Positions 1 through 5,358 of a DNA stretch of 5,358 bases are shown here, one piece after another. Location: contig NZ_JIBO01000006.1 in the NCBI RefSeq assembly GCF_000688655.1, positions 359,164 to 364,521 on the forward strand, read 5' to 3'. The notes beneath the pieces were generated by a model. The model did not search any database and was not told the origin of the DNA. It saw nothing but the letters and a program-made list of their open reading frames with translations. The DNA comes from Lonsdalea quercina subsp. quercina. GTDB taxonomy: Bacteria; Pseudomonadota; Gammaproteobacteria; Enterobacterales; Enterobacteriaceae. How positions within the stretch are numbered: the stretch's first letter is position 1; each line of letters starts with the position of its first letter. The position numbers were made by a program, and so were the translations under genes.

Positions 1-111
1 AACTGGTGGACGGCCAGCCATAACGGCGATCGCATGCTGGTCTACATGCCCGCTGAGGCGCAGGATAAACAGATGCTGGAAAAATTGGCCCGGCTGGATT
101 TCCCCGTCTGA
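1..111 (+). CDS. C-terminal end of an unrecognised protein (5' end outside window)
   Basis: An open frame enters from the left edge and ends at a TGA at 109-111, giving 36 visible residues that start NWWTASHNGD and end LARLDFPV. The stretch reads like a real protein end: a short hydrophobic strand (RMLVYMP) is followed by a charged helix (EAQDKQMLEKLARL). It lies on the same strand as the acetyltransferase and stops 42 bp before it, so the two could be co-transcribed. In E. coli this side of tyrR carries tpx on the opposite strand, and this fragment does not look like the Tpx C-terminus. I do not recognise the family and assign no function. Being coding is supported only by frame continuity, plausible composition and position. 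Confidence 0.6.
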   Translation, partial: NWWTASHNGDRMLVYMPAEAQDKQMLEKLARLDFPV

Positions 112-153
112 AACGCCGAGGTTGCGTCCTATCGAAAAGCAGGAGAATGCACC

Positions 154-690
154 ATGTTTCCGTTAATCACGCCCCGTTTTTTTATTCGCCCTTTCACCCC
201 GGACGATATCCCGCAGCTCGCTGAGGCCGTACGTGAGTCCAAAGATACCCTTGGGCGCTGGCTGTCTTGGTGCACCGATGAATACAGCATCCCCGAGATG
301 TCACGCTGGGTCGCCCAGAGCGCGCTGCGGATTAAGGAAGGTATGGCGTTTGACCTTGCCATCATTGAACAAAACTCCGGGCGGCTGATGGGCTCCGTCG
401 GCATCAACAGCATTCAATCCGGCTATCAGATGGGGAACATCGGCTATTGGGTGCGTCAATCCGAGCAAGGGCAGCAGATCGCTCTCGAGGCCGTAAAGGC
501 GATCACCGCTTTCGGTTTCGACCAGCTGGGGCTTACCCGACTGGAGATTATCGCGGCTGAACACAACCTGCCGAGCCGCCGCATCGCAGAAAAAGCCGGA
601 GCGCGTTTCGAAGGCATCGCTTACAACCGTCTGGTCATCCACGGCCACCCCACCGACGCCGCCATGTACTCGCTGATCCCTACGCGTTAA
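154..690 (+). CDS. RimJ/RimL-type GNAT N-acetyltransferase
   Basis: A 178-residue protein of the Acetyltransf_3 (RimJ/RimL) branch of the GNAT fold, expected to be cytosolic and to move an acetyl group from acetyl-CoA to an amino group, in this branch often a protein N-terminus. Visible hallmarks are an N-terminal strand and acidic start (LITPRFFIRPFTPDDIPQL), a Trp-rich segment (RWLSWC, 35-40), the central strand NIGYWV (95-100), the acetyl-CoA loop EQGQQIALEAV (104-114), and the late motif NLPSRRIAEKAGARFEG (138-154). Length fits the family. The start is ATG with AGGAG at 141-145, 8 nt upstream. The central Gly of the Q/R-x-x-G-x-G/A loop is Gln108, a deviation from the consensus. RimL itself acts on ribosomal protein L7/L12; the resemblance is at family level only, so no gene symbol and no substrate is claimed. 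Phosphinothricin/antibiotic-type acetyltransferases are less likely alternatives. Confidence 0.9.
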   Translation: MFPLITPRFFIRPFTPDDIPQLAEAVRESKDTLGRWLSWCTDEYSIPEMSRWVAQSALRIKEGMAFDLAIIEQNSGRLMGSVGINSIQSGYQMGNIGYWVRQSEQGQQIALEAVKAITAFGFDQLGLTRLEIIAAEHNLPSRRIAEKAGARFEGIAYNRLVIHGHPTDAAMYSLIPTR

Positions 691-877
691 TGCGTGGGTA
701 AGAGAGACGCGACAGTCTTGCCCGCCGACCTCTCACAGACTGAAAAGAGTGATGGATTCAGGTCGCCGTGCGGCCGACGAGGAGCAAGGTCTTGGCTCAT
801 GCCGATGAGATGGCGGACGACACATCACGGTAAAGGAAATCAGCGAACCGTCAGGACGTACTGCCACGTCGCAACCT
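691..877. other. Convergent intergenic gap without recognisable gene or strong terminator
   Basis: This 187-bp stretch separates the 3' ends of the acetyltransferase (+) and tyrR (-). I see no credible small gene in it; the open frame that begins inside it on the plus strand runs antisense into the 3' end of tyrR and has an unnatural Arg-rich composition. There is no classic hairpin followed by a T-tract on either strand, so transcripts from both sides may end by Rho or read into each other. In E. coli the convergent neighbour of tyrR is tpx, which is absent here. Confidence 0.6.
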
Positions 878-2452
878 TTAGGAGGATGACTCCTCGTCGC
901 CCGGCGCTTTACGTGCGCTCAGCCCATACTCGCGCAGCTTGTTGGCGATAGCAGTATGGGATACGCCCAGTCGTTTAGCCAGCTTGCGCGTGCTGGGATA
1001 GCTCTGGTAAAGGCGAGTCAGAACGGAGCGTTCGAACCGTTTGGTGATGTCATCCAGTGAACCTTCCAGCAGCGTTTCGCTGTGCGCCAGCGCAGAGGAG
1101 AACGCGGGTAAGTCGATATCCTGCAGAGTCAGCGTGTCGCCGTCCAACTGGGTCAGCGCCCGGTAAATGATATTTTTCAACTGCCGCACGTTGCCCGGCC
1201 AGCCATATTGGGGCAGAAGTTGTCGCACTTCGGGCGCGATGCGCGGATGACGCATTCCCTGTTCGTCCGCAAAACGCGCGACGAACAGCTCGACCAGCGG
1301 CATGACGTCTTCCGGACACGCCCGCAAAGGCGGAAGCTCCAGCGTCAACACGTTCAGGCGGTAATAAAGATCTTCCCGGAACTGGCCGCGCTGCACCAGT
1401 TCCAACAGATTCTTCTGCGTAGCGCAAATCACCCGCACGTCAACGTGCAGCTCGTGCTCTTCCCCCACCCGTCGGAACGTCCCATCGTTGAGAAAACGCA
1501 GCAGCTTGGTTTGCATTTGGGGCGACATTTCGCCGACCTCATCCAGCAGCACCGATCCGCCGTTCGCCTGCTCGAAGAAGCCTTTTTTGCCTTCCAGCGC
1601 ATTCGGATAAGCGCCCGGCGCATGGCCGTAAAGCTCGCTTTCCATCACGTCGTCCGGCAAAGCCGCGCAGTTCAGAGCCAGAAAGGGCTGAGCGGAGCGG
1701 TGGCTACGCAGATGACAAGCGCGTGCCAGCATGTCTTTACCGGTGCCGGTTTCGCCGACGATCAGCAGCGGCGCATCCAACGGCGCCAGCTTACGCGCCC
1801 GCTCCATCACCTGACGCATTGTCGGACTGACGGCAACGACAGTGTCGAAAACGCGGTCGTCGTTCGCGGACAAATTTTGTAGCTGATGCCCCATCCGCGC
1901 CGTGGATTTGAGCATGATCAGCGCACCTGAGGCGATTGAATCTCCGCTCTCGTCGTTCAGATAGACCGGCGTAACCTCCAACAGGAAATCCCGGCCGCGG
2001 ACCACGACGCGCTCCGTTTCCGATTTTGCGCCCTGCTCCAGCCAGCGGTTAAAGGCGTAGCGGCCAATTAATTGGTTGATGTTCAACTGAGAGACTTTAT
2101 CCGCCGTCTGCCCAAACAGCGTCAGCGCTGCGGCGTTCATCATTTCGACGCGACCTTTAAGATCGACGGACAGAACGGCCTCGGGCATGGATTCCAGCAG
2201 CGCTTTCAACGCGCGATGCTCGCGTTCGGAAGGCATAAACGAAACGGTGCGGACATCGCTGACGCCTTGCGTACGCCGGATGTCCGCCATCAGCGCCCGA
2301 AAATCTTCGACGCGCAGCGAATCAACGTGGAGATAGATTCGTCCGGCAGCGGCAATTTCTATACCGCGCAGATCGATGTTGCGCAGCACCAGCAGATCCA
2401 ACAGTTCACGAGTCAGACCCATACGGTCTTTACAAAAAACTTCCAGACGCAT
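878..2452 (-). CDS. tyrR: TyrR, aromatic amino acid responsive transcriptional regulator
   Basis: Encodes a 524-residue TyrR, close to E. coli TyrR (513 residues) along its whole length. TyrR binds tyrosine, phenylalanine or tryptophan plus ATP and represses or activates genes of aromatic amino acid synthesis and uptake. Domains in order: N-terminal ACT-like domain (about 1-70; MRLEVFCKDRMGLTRELL is nearly identical to E. coli, including R2, C7, D9, R10 and E16, recalled as needed for activation); PAS domain (about 78-150); AAA+ domain (about 204-425) with Walker A GETGTGKD (233-240), Walker B VLLDE (301-305) and arginine-finger region REDLYYRLN (359-367); C-terminal helix-turn-helix in STRKLAKRLGVSHTAIANKL (487-506). 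The sigma-54 contact loop reads GAYPNA (280-285) instead of GAFTGA, while E. coli TyrR, as I recall, has this segment deleted. The C-terminus (ARKAPGDEESSS) is slightly longer than in E. coli. An ATG two codons upstream (2458) is possible, but the Shine-Dalgarno spacing and the family N-terminus favour 2452. Confidence 0.98.
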   Translation of the reverse strand: MRLEVFCKDRMGLTRELLDLLVLRNIDLRGIEIAAAGRIYLHVDSLRVEDFRALMADIRRTQGVSDVRTVSFMPSEREHRALKALLESMPEAVLSVDLKGRVEMMNAAALTLFGQTADKVSQLNINQLIGRYAFNRWLEQGAKSETERVVVRGRDFLLEVTPVYLNDESGDSIASGALIMLKSTARMGHQLQNLSANDDRVFDTVVAVSPTMRQVMERARKLAPLDAPLLIVGETGTGKDMLARACHLRSHRSAQPFLALNCAALPDDVMESELYGHAPGAYPNALEGKKGFFEQANGGSVLLDEVGEMSPQMQTKLLRFLNDGTFRRVGEEHELHVDVRVICATQKNLLELVQRGQFREDLYYRLNVLTLELPPLRACPEDVMPLVELFVARFADEQGMRHPRIAPEVRQLLPQYGWPGNVRQLKNIIYRALTQLDGDTLTLQDIDLPAFSSALAHSETLLEGSLDDITKRFERSVLTRLYQSYPSTRKLAKRLGVSHTAIANKLREYGLSARKAPGDEESSS

Positions 2453-2459
2453 CAACATA

Positions 2460-2466
2460 CCTTCTT
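2460..2466 (-). promoter_or_regulatory. Ribosome binding site that decides the tyrR start
   Basis: On the minus strand AAGAAGG lies 7 nt before the ATG at 2452-2450, which begins MRLEVF as in E. coli TyrR. The upstream in-frame ATG at 2458-2456 has only one base between it and this purine run, too close for normal initiation, so 2452 is the preferred start. Confidence 0.7.
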
Positions 2467-2495
2467 CTTCAGGCGCGCGGGGGGACGAAAGCCGA

Positions 2496-2524
2496 ATGAT
2501 ACCCTATTCGCCGTCGTCGGATGA
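2496..2524 (-). promoter_or_regulatory. Candidate sigma-70 promoter of tyrR
   Basis: On the minus strand a TATCAT hexamer (2496-2501, five of six matches to TATAAT) lies about 45 bp before the tyrR start. The hexamer 17 bp upstream (TCATCC, 2519-2524) is a poor -35 match. Transcription would start near 2489, giving a leader of about 37 nt. The palindromic TyrR operator (2532-2549) sits directly upstream of the -35 position, as suits control of this promoter. The -10 element is reasonable; the promoter as a whole is a prediction. Confidence 0.4.
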
Positions 2525-2531
2525 AGCAGAG

Positions 2532-2549
2532 TGTCAGCAAAAGTTGACA
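2532..2549 (-). promoter_or_regulatory. TyrR box (probable autoregulatory operator)
   Basis: The plus strand reads TGTCAGCAAAAGTTGACA, which fits the 18-bp TyrR box layout TGTAAA-N6-TTTACA: TGT and ACA ends 12 bp apart and the key G and C (2533 and 2548) separated by 14 bp. It lies inside a longer perfect inverted repeat, with 9-bp arms AGAGTGTCA (2528-2536) and TGACACTCT (2545-2553) around an 8-bp spacer. E. coli tyrR is known to be repressed by its own product through a box in this position. The site also overlaps the TAG at 2552-2554 that would end the uninterrupted transporter frame. A transcription terminator is less likely because no T-tract follows on either strand. Confidence 0.75.
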
Positions 2550-2551
2550 CT

Positions 2552-2671
2552 CTACTCAGGCCTGGCGTGTTCTGGCGGCGGCGCATCACGCCGCTTCATC
2601 AGGGCGATCGCCCCTCCCATCGCCAGCATCAGGATAGAGAGTGCGGACAGCAGCAGGAAGCTGACGGCCTA
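2552..2671 (-). pseudogene. Detached C-terminal tail (TM12) of the transporter, beyond an amber codon
   Basis: Directly after the TAG at 2669-2671 the same minus-strand frame stays open for 38 codons to a second TAG at 2552-2554. The encoded tail starts AVSFLLLSALSILMLAMG and continues with GAIALMKRRD and a Pro/Glu-rich end. It is one hydrophobic helix followed by a positively charged cytoplasmic tail, which is exactly the twelfth transmembrane segment that the upstream frame lacks. The first TAG is therefore best read as a nonsense change, most simply a tryptophan TGG to TAG, giving an original protein of about 412 residues. As it stands the tail would be translated only by readthrough or suppression. 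Confidence 0.8.
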
Positions 2672-3790
2672 GTTGCCGAACAACGTATGAAGCCCGCCGG
2701 TCACCAGCGGTCCCACCGACGCCAGAGAATATCCCACGCCCTGTACGGCCGAAGAAAAGCGACGGTTTTCATCCAGATCGCGCGCGTGGTCCATGATCAG
2801 CATGAAAATCGCGGTAAAGCCGCCGCCCTGCGCGATACCGCTGGCCAACGACCAAAGCGGCCATTGATGCGGCCAGTAATACATCCCCGCCGGCGTCAGC
2901 ATCCAAAATACGCCGACGATCGCCAGCAAGAATGCCCGAGGTACGCGCCATAGCGAGGCCACCATCGGTACGCCGAACGAACCGATTAGCGCCGTGATTT
3001 GGAAGACCGAGGCGATCAGACCGGCCTCCGCAAGGCTCATTCCCGCTTCCTGCGTTAAGTAGGCGGGCAGCCAGGCGGTCATGCCGTAGTAGATGAAAAG
3101 GTGAACGGTGAAGGCCGTCACCAGATACCACAGAATTGGCTGACGCCAGAACGTGAGCGACGGCAACGGCGACAGGCTAATTTGAACCTTGATCGGGACG
3201 GAGCCGCTCTCCGGCTGACGCGCGCCGCGTTTGCGTTGAATCACGCGTCCCCAGACCGCCAGCGCCACTATCGCCAGCACGCACCAGATCCCCAGCGCCA
3301 CCCGCCAGCCAAACAGCAGCGCCAGCGGCGCGGTCAACGCGGAAGTCAACATAGTGCCGACATTAATGGCCGCCGTGTACAGTCCAGTGGCCATATTGCG
3401 CCGCTGATGGAAGTCCCGGGCGATCACCATCAGGCAGACGATATTGCCGACGGTCAGTGACGCGCCGATCGTCAACGTCCCCGCCAATGCCATCGTGACG
3501 CCGCCCATAGGCCGCAGCAGCGTCCCCACCGTCGCGCCAATCAGGGACACTATAATCGCCCTCTCTATGCCCATGCGAGAGATGAGTAGCGACGCCAACG
3601 GCGTCAGCAGGCCGAAGCACAGCACGGGGATCGTGGTCAGCAGCCCCGCGAGGGTCACGCTGATGTGAAGATCGGCGCGAATTTGGTCGATAACCGGCGC
3701 AATCGCGGTTAGGGGGCTGCGCAAATTGAGCGCGAGGGCAAGCAAAGCGAAAAGGATCAGAAGCGGCAACCGCAGTCGGTTATTACGCAT
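2669..3790 (-). CDS. CynX/NimT-type MFS transporter, cut before its last helix by an amber codon
   Basis: A 373-residue inner-membrane protein of the major facilitator superfamily, closest in character to the CynX/YeaN (NimT) group recalled as cyanate and 2-nitroimidazole transporters. Support: an N-terminal helix running into NLRSPLTAIAPVIDQI (22-37), typical of that group; a loop with SRMGIERA between helices 2 and 3; a basic central loop QRKRGARQPESGS (185-197) dividing two six-helix halves; and LPAYLTQEAGMSLAEAGL (241-258) opening the second half. Eleven helices are visible; the protein stops in TM11-12 at GLHTLFGN and the missing helix is encoded in frame downstream, so this copy is probably inactive or impaired. 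The start ATG has no strong Shine-Dalgarno and no upstream in-frame alternative. It lies 101 bp after ycjF and upstream of tyrR on the same strand. The substrate is unknown; CynX itself is not claimed because no cyn genes are near. Confidence 0.85.
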   Translation of the reverse strand: MRNNRLRLPLLILFALLALALNLRSPLTAIAPVIDQIRADLHISVTLAGLLTTIPVLCFGLLTPLASLLISRMGIERAIIVSLIGATVGTLLRPMGGVTMALAGTLTIGASLTVGNIVCLMVIARDFHQRRNMATGLYTAAINVGTMLTSALTAPLALLFGWRVALGIWCVLAIVALAVWGRVIQRKRGARQPESGSVPIKVQISLSPLPSLTFWRQPILWYLVTAFTVHLFIYYGMTAWLPAYLTQEAGMSLAEAGLIASVFQITALIGSFGVPMVASLWRVPRAFLLAIVGVFWMLTPAGMYYWPHQWPLWSLASGIAQGGGFTAIFMLIMDHARDLDENRRFSSAVQGVGYSLASVGPLVTGGLHTLFGN

Positions 3791-3837
3791 AGTGGCATCA
3801 CATGAAAAGGCGAACAGCCTGGTGTCATCGTGGATGC

Positions 3838-3866
3838 AATATACGCTTTTCCCTTCCTGCGATCAC
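3838..3866 (-). promoter_or_regulatory. Weak candidate promoter for the MFS transporter
   Basis: In the 101-bp gap between ycjF and the transporter, the minus strand carries TATATT (3838-3843, five of six matches to the -10 consensus). The hexamer 17 bp upstream (GTGATC, 3861-3866) matches a -35 element at only three positions. Transcription would start near 3831, about 40 nt before the ATG. The gap length and this -10 suggest the transporter need not depend wholly on readthrough from ycjXF, but the support is thin. I see no other clear element in 3791-3891. Confidence 0.3.
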
Positions 3867-3891
3867 CGTTGGCGGCTCGGGGTCAGGCGAA

Positions 3892-4932
3892 TTATTTTTT
3901 GTCGGCGAGCGTGGATTTCAGCTGGCCGACCAGCTCGCGTCGGAAATCCCCCAGGCGCGGCTTATCGTCCAGCCACGGCAACGGGCGGCACAGCTCCATC
4001 GCTTTGATGCCGAGACGCGCGGTCAGAAGCCCGGCCCCCAACCCCTGAGCGACGCGCGCGGACAGTCGGGCTGCGAGATCCTGCGACATCCAGTCCATTC
4101 CGATTTCACGCACCAGCTCGGATGCGCCGGCGAAAGCGACATTGAGCAGCACCAGACGAAACAGGCGAATGCGGCTAAAATAGCCCAATTCAATGCCGTA
4201 TAGCGCGGCGATCCGATTGACCAGCCGCAGGTTGCGCCAGGCAATGAAAGCCATGTCCACCAACGCTAACGGACTCACGGCGACCATCAGGGCGGATTCG
4301 GCTGCATATCGGCTGATTTCTCGCCGCGCCTGCACGTCCAGCACCGGCTGCACCAGTTCCGCGTACAGCGCCACCACTTCCCGGTCGTTGTGGGTTTCAT
4401 GCAGCGAGGCAAGCCATCGCTGCATCGCCGGGTGTCCGTGGTCCAGTTGCGCCTGCCGCGCCAGTTGTTCGCAAAATTCACGCCCCGCGCCCATCCCGTG
4501 GCTGTGCAACAACTCGGCGGCGCGGTCGCGCGCCTCCGCCCGTTGGCGCAGGCGGTATAGCCGACGCCACTCCATCGCCAGCGAGCCAACCCCCGCGCCG
4601 ACGATCAGCGTTCCGGCGGCGATACCGCCGAGAGAAATCCAGTCCTGATTCAGCCACGCATGGTGAAGCGACTGTATGCCCTGCGCGACGGCGCTGGCGC
4701 CAAACAGCGCGACGCCAGCCATCGCCATGCGCCGCCACAGGCTGCGGCGTGGACGCAACGCGCGGCTGACGGCGGCTTCCGCCCCCCCCTCTTCCTGCTC
4801 GTTTTCCGTCAGCGTGGGCGTGAATTGATGAGCGTTCTCCTCGTCGAAAGTCACGTTGGGGCGCAACGTCGGCGGCAAGTCCATCGGCGACGCCTCTTCG
4901 AACCTCATTCGTGGTTTAAGCGGTTCAGTCAT
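3892..4932 (-). CDS. ycjF: YcjF, UPF0283/DUF697 inner-membrane protein
   Basis: A 346-residue protein that matches E. coli YcjF (about 353 residues) from the first residues (MTEPLKPR) to near the end ([28 protein letters not shown]). Layout: an acidic, probably disordered cytoplasmic N-terminus (1-60), a basic patch RPRRSLWRR (60-68), two transmembrane helices (about 69-88 and 99-119), a charged cytoplasmic stretch (121-205, with LLHSHG and [10 protein letters not shown]), then a DUF697-type region with a third hydrophobic segment (about 212-232) and the conserved [21 protein letters not shown] block split over 231-251. Its ATG overlaps the ycjX stop by 4 bp (ATGA), indicating translational coupling. 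E. coli ycjXF lie next to the psp genes and respond to the same stress; the biochemical role is not known. A run of eight G on the coding strand (4782-4789) encodes EGGA at about residues 48-51, where a slip would truncate the protein. Confidence 0.97.
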   Translation of the reverse strand: MTEPLKPRMRFEEASPMDLPPTLRPNVTFDEENAHQFTPTLTENEQEEGGAEAAVSRALRPRRSLWRRMAMAGVALFGASAVAQGIQSLHHAWLNQDWISLGGIAAGTLIVGAGVGSLAMEWRRLYRLRQRAEARDRAAELLHSHGMGAGREFCEQLARQAQLDHGHPAMQRWLASLHETHNDREVVALYAELVQPVLDVQARREISRYAAESALMVAVSPLALVDMAFIAWRNLRLVNRIAALYGIELGYFSRIRLFRLVLLNVAFAGASELVREIGMDWMSQDLAARLSARVAQGLGAGLLTARLGIKAMELCRPLPWLDDKPRLGDFRRELVGQLKSTLADKK

Positions 4933-5358
4933 CGCATTTTATCCCCCAGTAAATAGTCCATCACCGTATCCAGGCGAATATGCGGCAGCGGCGTATCAAT
5001 GCTCATTTCCGGCGGTCGAAAGGCATCGAAATGAAACCCTTGTTCGCGCCAGAATGCCGGTCCCGGAAGACGTGACGGCACTTCGCCGGGATAGACCGTC
5101 AGCGGCTCCCCATCGCTGAGCCGATGGCCCTTCAGCGCGGGAATTTTCTGCCCTTGGTGGTCGACCAGACCGCTTTGCGTCGCCTGCACGGAGGCAATCC
5201 CGGCACACTCCATGCTGATGCCCTCAAACGCCGCGTTTTGCCAGGCGTCCTGTACCAACTGCTGCAACAGCGACACCAGATTGGCGTGCTGATCGGTGGT
5301 GATATGATCCGCCTTTGTCGCGGCGAATATCAGCTTGTCGATACAGGGAGAGAACAGG
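4929..5358 (-). CDS. ycjX: YcjX, GTPase-like stress protein (C-terminal 142 residues; 5' end outside window)
   Basis: The frame enters from the right edge and stops at TGA 4929-4931. The visible 142 residues, beginning [18 protein letters not shown], correspond closely to the end of E. coli YcjX (about 465 residues, DUF463). TKAD (visible residues 14-17) is placed as the guanine-specificity G4 motif and ASVQAT (55-60) as the probable G5 element, so the seen part is the end of a P-loop GTPase-like domain plus its C-terminal extension ([15 protein letters not shown], then [20 protein letters not shown]). The Walker A and B motifs would lie outside the window. A GTG at 5276 could look like a start but is internal, because homology continues to the edge. 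The gene overlaps ycjF by 4 bp. In E. coli ycjX belongs to the PspF-controlled envelope-stress region, so psp genes are expected further to the right; this is inference. Confidence 0.95.
   Translation of the reverse strand, partial: LFSPCIDKLIFAATKADHITTDQHANLVSLLQQLVQDAWQNAAFEGISMECAGIASVQATQSGLVDHQGQKIPALKGHRLSDGEPLTVYPGEVPSRLPGPAFWREQGFHFDAFRPPEMSIDTPLPHIRLDTVMDYLLGDKMR

Noticed and set aside
678..698. Imperfect hairpin at the end of the acetyltransferase (CCCTACGC, loop, GCGTGGG)
   Set aside because: The stem has a bulge and is followed by purines rather than a T-tract, so I do not call it a terminator.
855..870. Inverted repeat GACGT-N6-ACGTC in the convergent gap
   Set aside because: A 5-bp stem without a T-tract or known operator layout is expected by chance in this composition.
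880..894. Short palindrome AGGAG-GATGA-CTCCT at the tyrR stop
   Set aside because: Only 5 bp of stem within and next to the last codons, with no T-tract on either strand; likely a by-product of the Glu/Ser codons.
694..951. Plus-strand open frame starting after the acetyltransferase
   Set aside because: It begins 4 bp after the previous stop without a convincing ribosome binding site, is Arg-rich and runs into the tyrR 3' end in antisense; better explained as chance.
1208..1882. Long plus-strand open frame (224 codons) opposite tyrR
   Set aside because: It is antisense to the conserved AAA+ domain of TyrR, has an Arg/Gln/His-rich composition typical of a shadow frame in GC-rich DNA, and resembles no family.
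2456..2458. Upstream ATG as the tyrR start (adds Met-Leu)
   Set aside because: Only one base separates it from the Shine-Dalgarno purines, and the TyrR family begins with MRLEVF at the next ATG.
2072..2524. Plus-strand open frame of 150 codons opposite the tyrR 5' end and leader
   Set aside because: It covers the conserved TyrR ACT and PAS region in antisense, and its product has no recognisable domain or good start site.
5274..5276. GTG as the ycjX start
   Set aside because: YcjX homology, including the TKAD motif, continues upstream in the same frame to the window edge, so this codon is an internal valine.

Overview
The window is bacterial chromosome, most likely from an Enterobacterales member of the soft-rot / Pectobacteriaceae type (Dickeya, Brenneria, Lonsdalea or a relative). 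This rests on a moderately high GC content and on three proteins (TyrR, YcjF, YcjX) that I can align from memory with their E. coli counterparts over almost their whole visible length. The genus call is inference.

Layout from left to right. A 36-codon C-terminal end of an unrecognised plus-strand gene (1-111) is followed 42 bp later by a complete RimJ/RimL-type GNAT N-acetyltransferase (154-690, +). A 187-bp convergent gap (691-877) holds no gene I can support. The remaining genes are all on the minus strand: tyrR (878-2452), a CynX/NimT-type major facilitator transporter (reading frame 2669-3790, original frame probably 2552-3790), ycjF (3892-4932) and the C-terminal end of ycjX (4929-5358, continuing past the window). 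In transcription order this is ycjX, ycjF, transporter, tyrR. E. coli has ycjX, ycjF, tyrR at the end of the phage-shock-protein neighbourhood, so here a transporter gene sits between ycjF and tyrR. The expected convergent partner tpx is not in the space downstream of tyrR.

How the genes work together. ycjX and ycjF overlap by 4 bp and are surely co-expressed; they encode a GTPase-like protein and a membrane protein linked to the envelope-stress (Psp) region. The transporter has a 101-bp leader with a weak promoter candidate. tyrR has its own promoter region, containing a near-perfect palindrome (2528-2553) that fits the TyrR operator (TGT-N12-ACA), so tyrR is very probably autoregulated as in E. 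coli.

Most notable observations: (1) the transporter frame is cut by an in-frame amber codon just before its last transmembrane helix, and an intact continuation of 38 codons follows; (2) the TyrR operator overlaps the original stop codon of that transporter; (3) TyrR keeps a degenerate GAFTGA-like loop (GAYPNA) that E. coli TyrR lacks; (4) ycjF contains a G8 homopolymer. I see no RNA genes, CRISPR arrays, insertion sequences or clearly novel multi-gene system.
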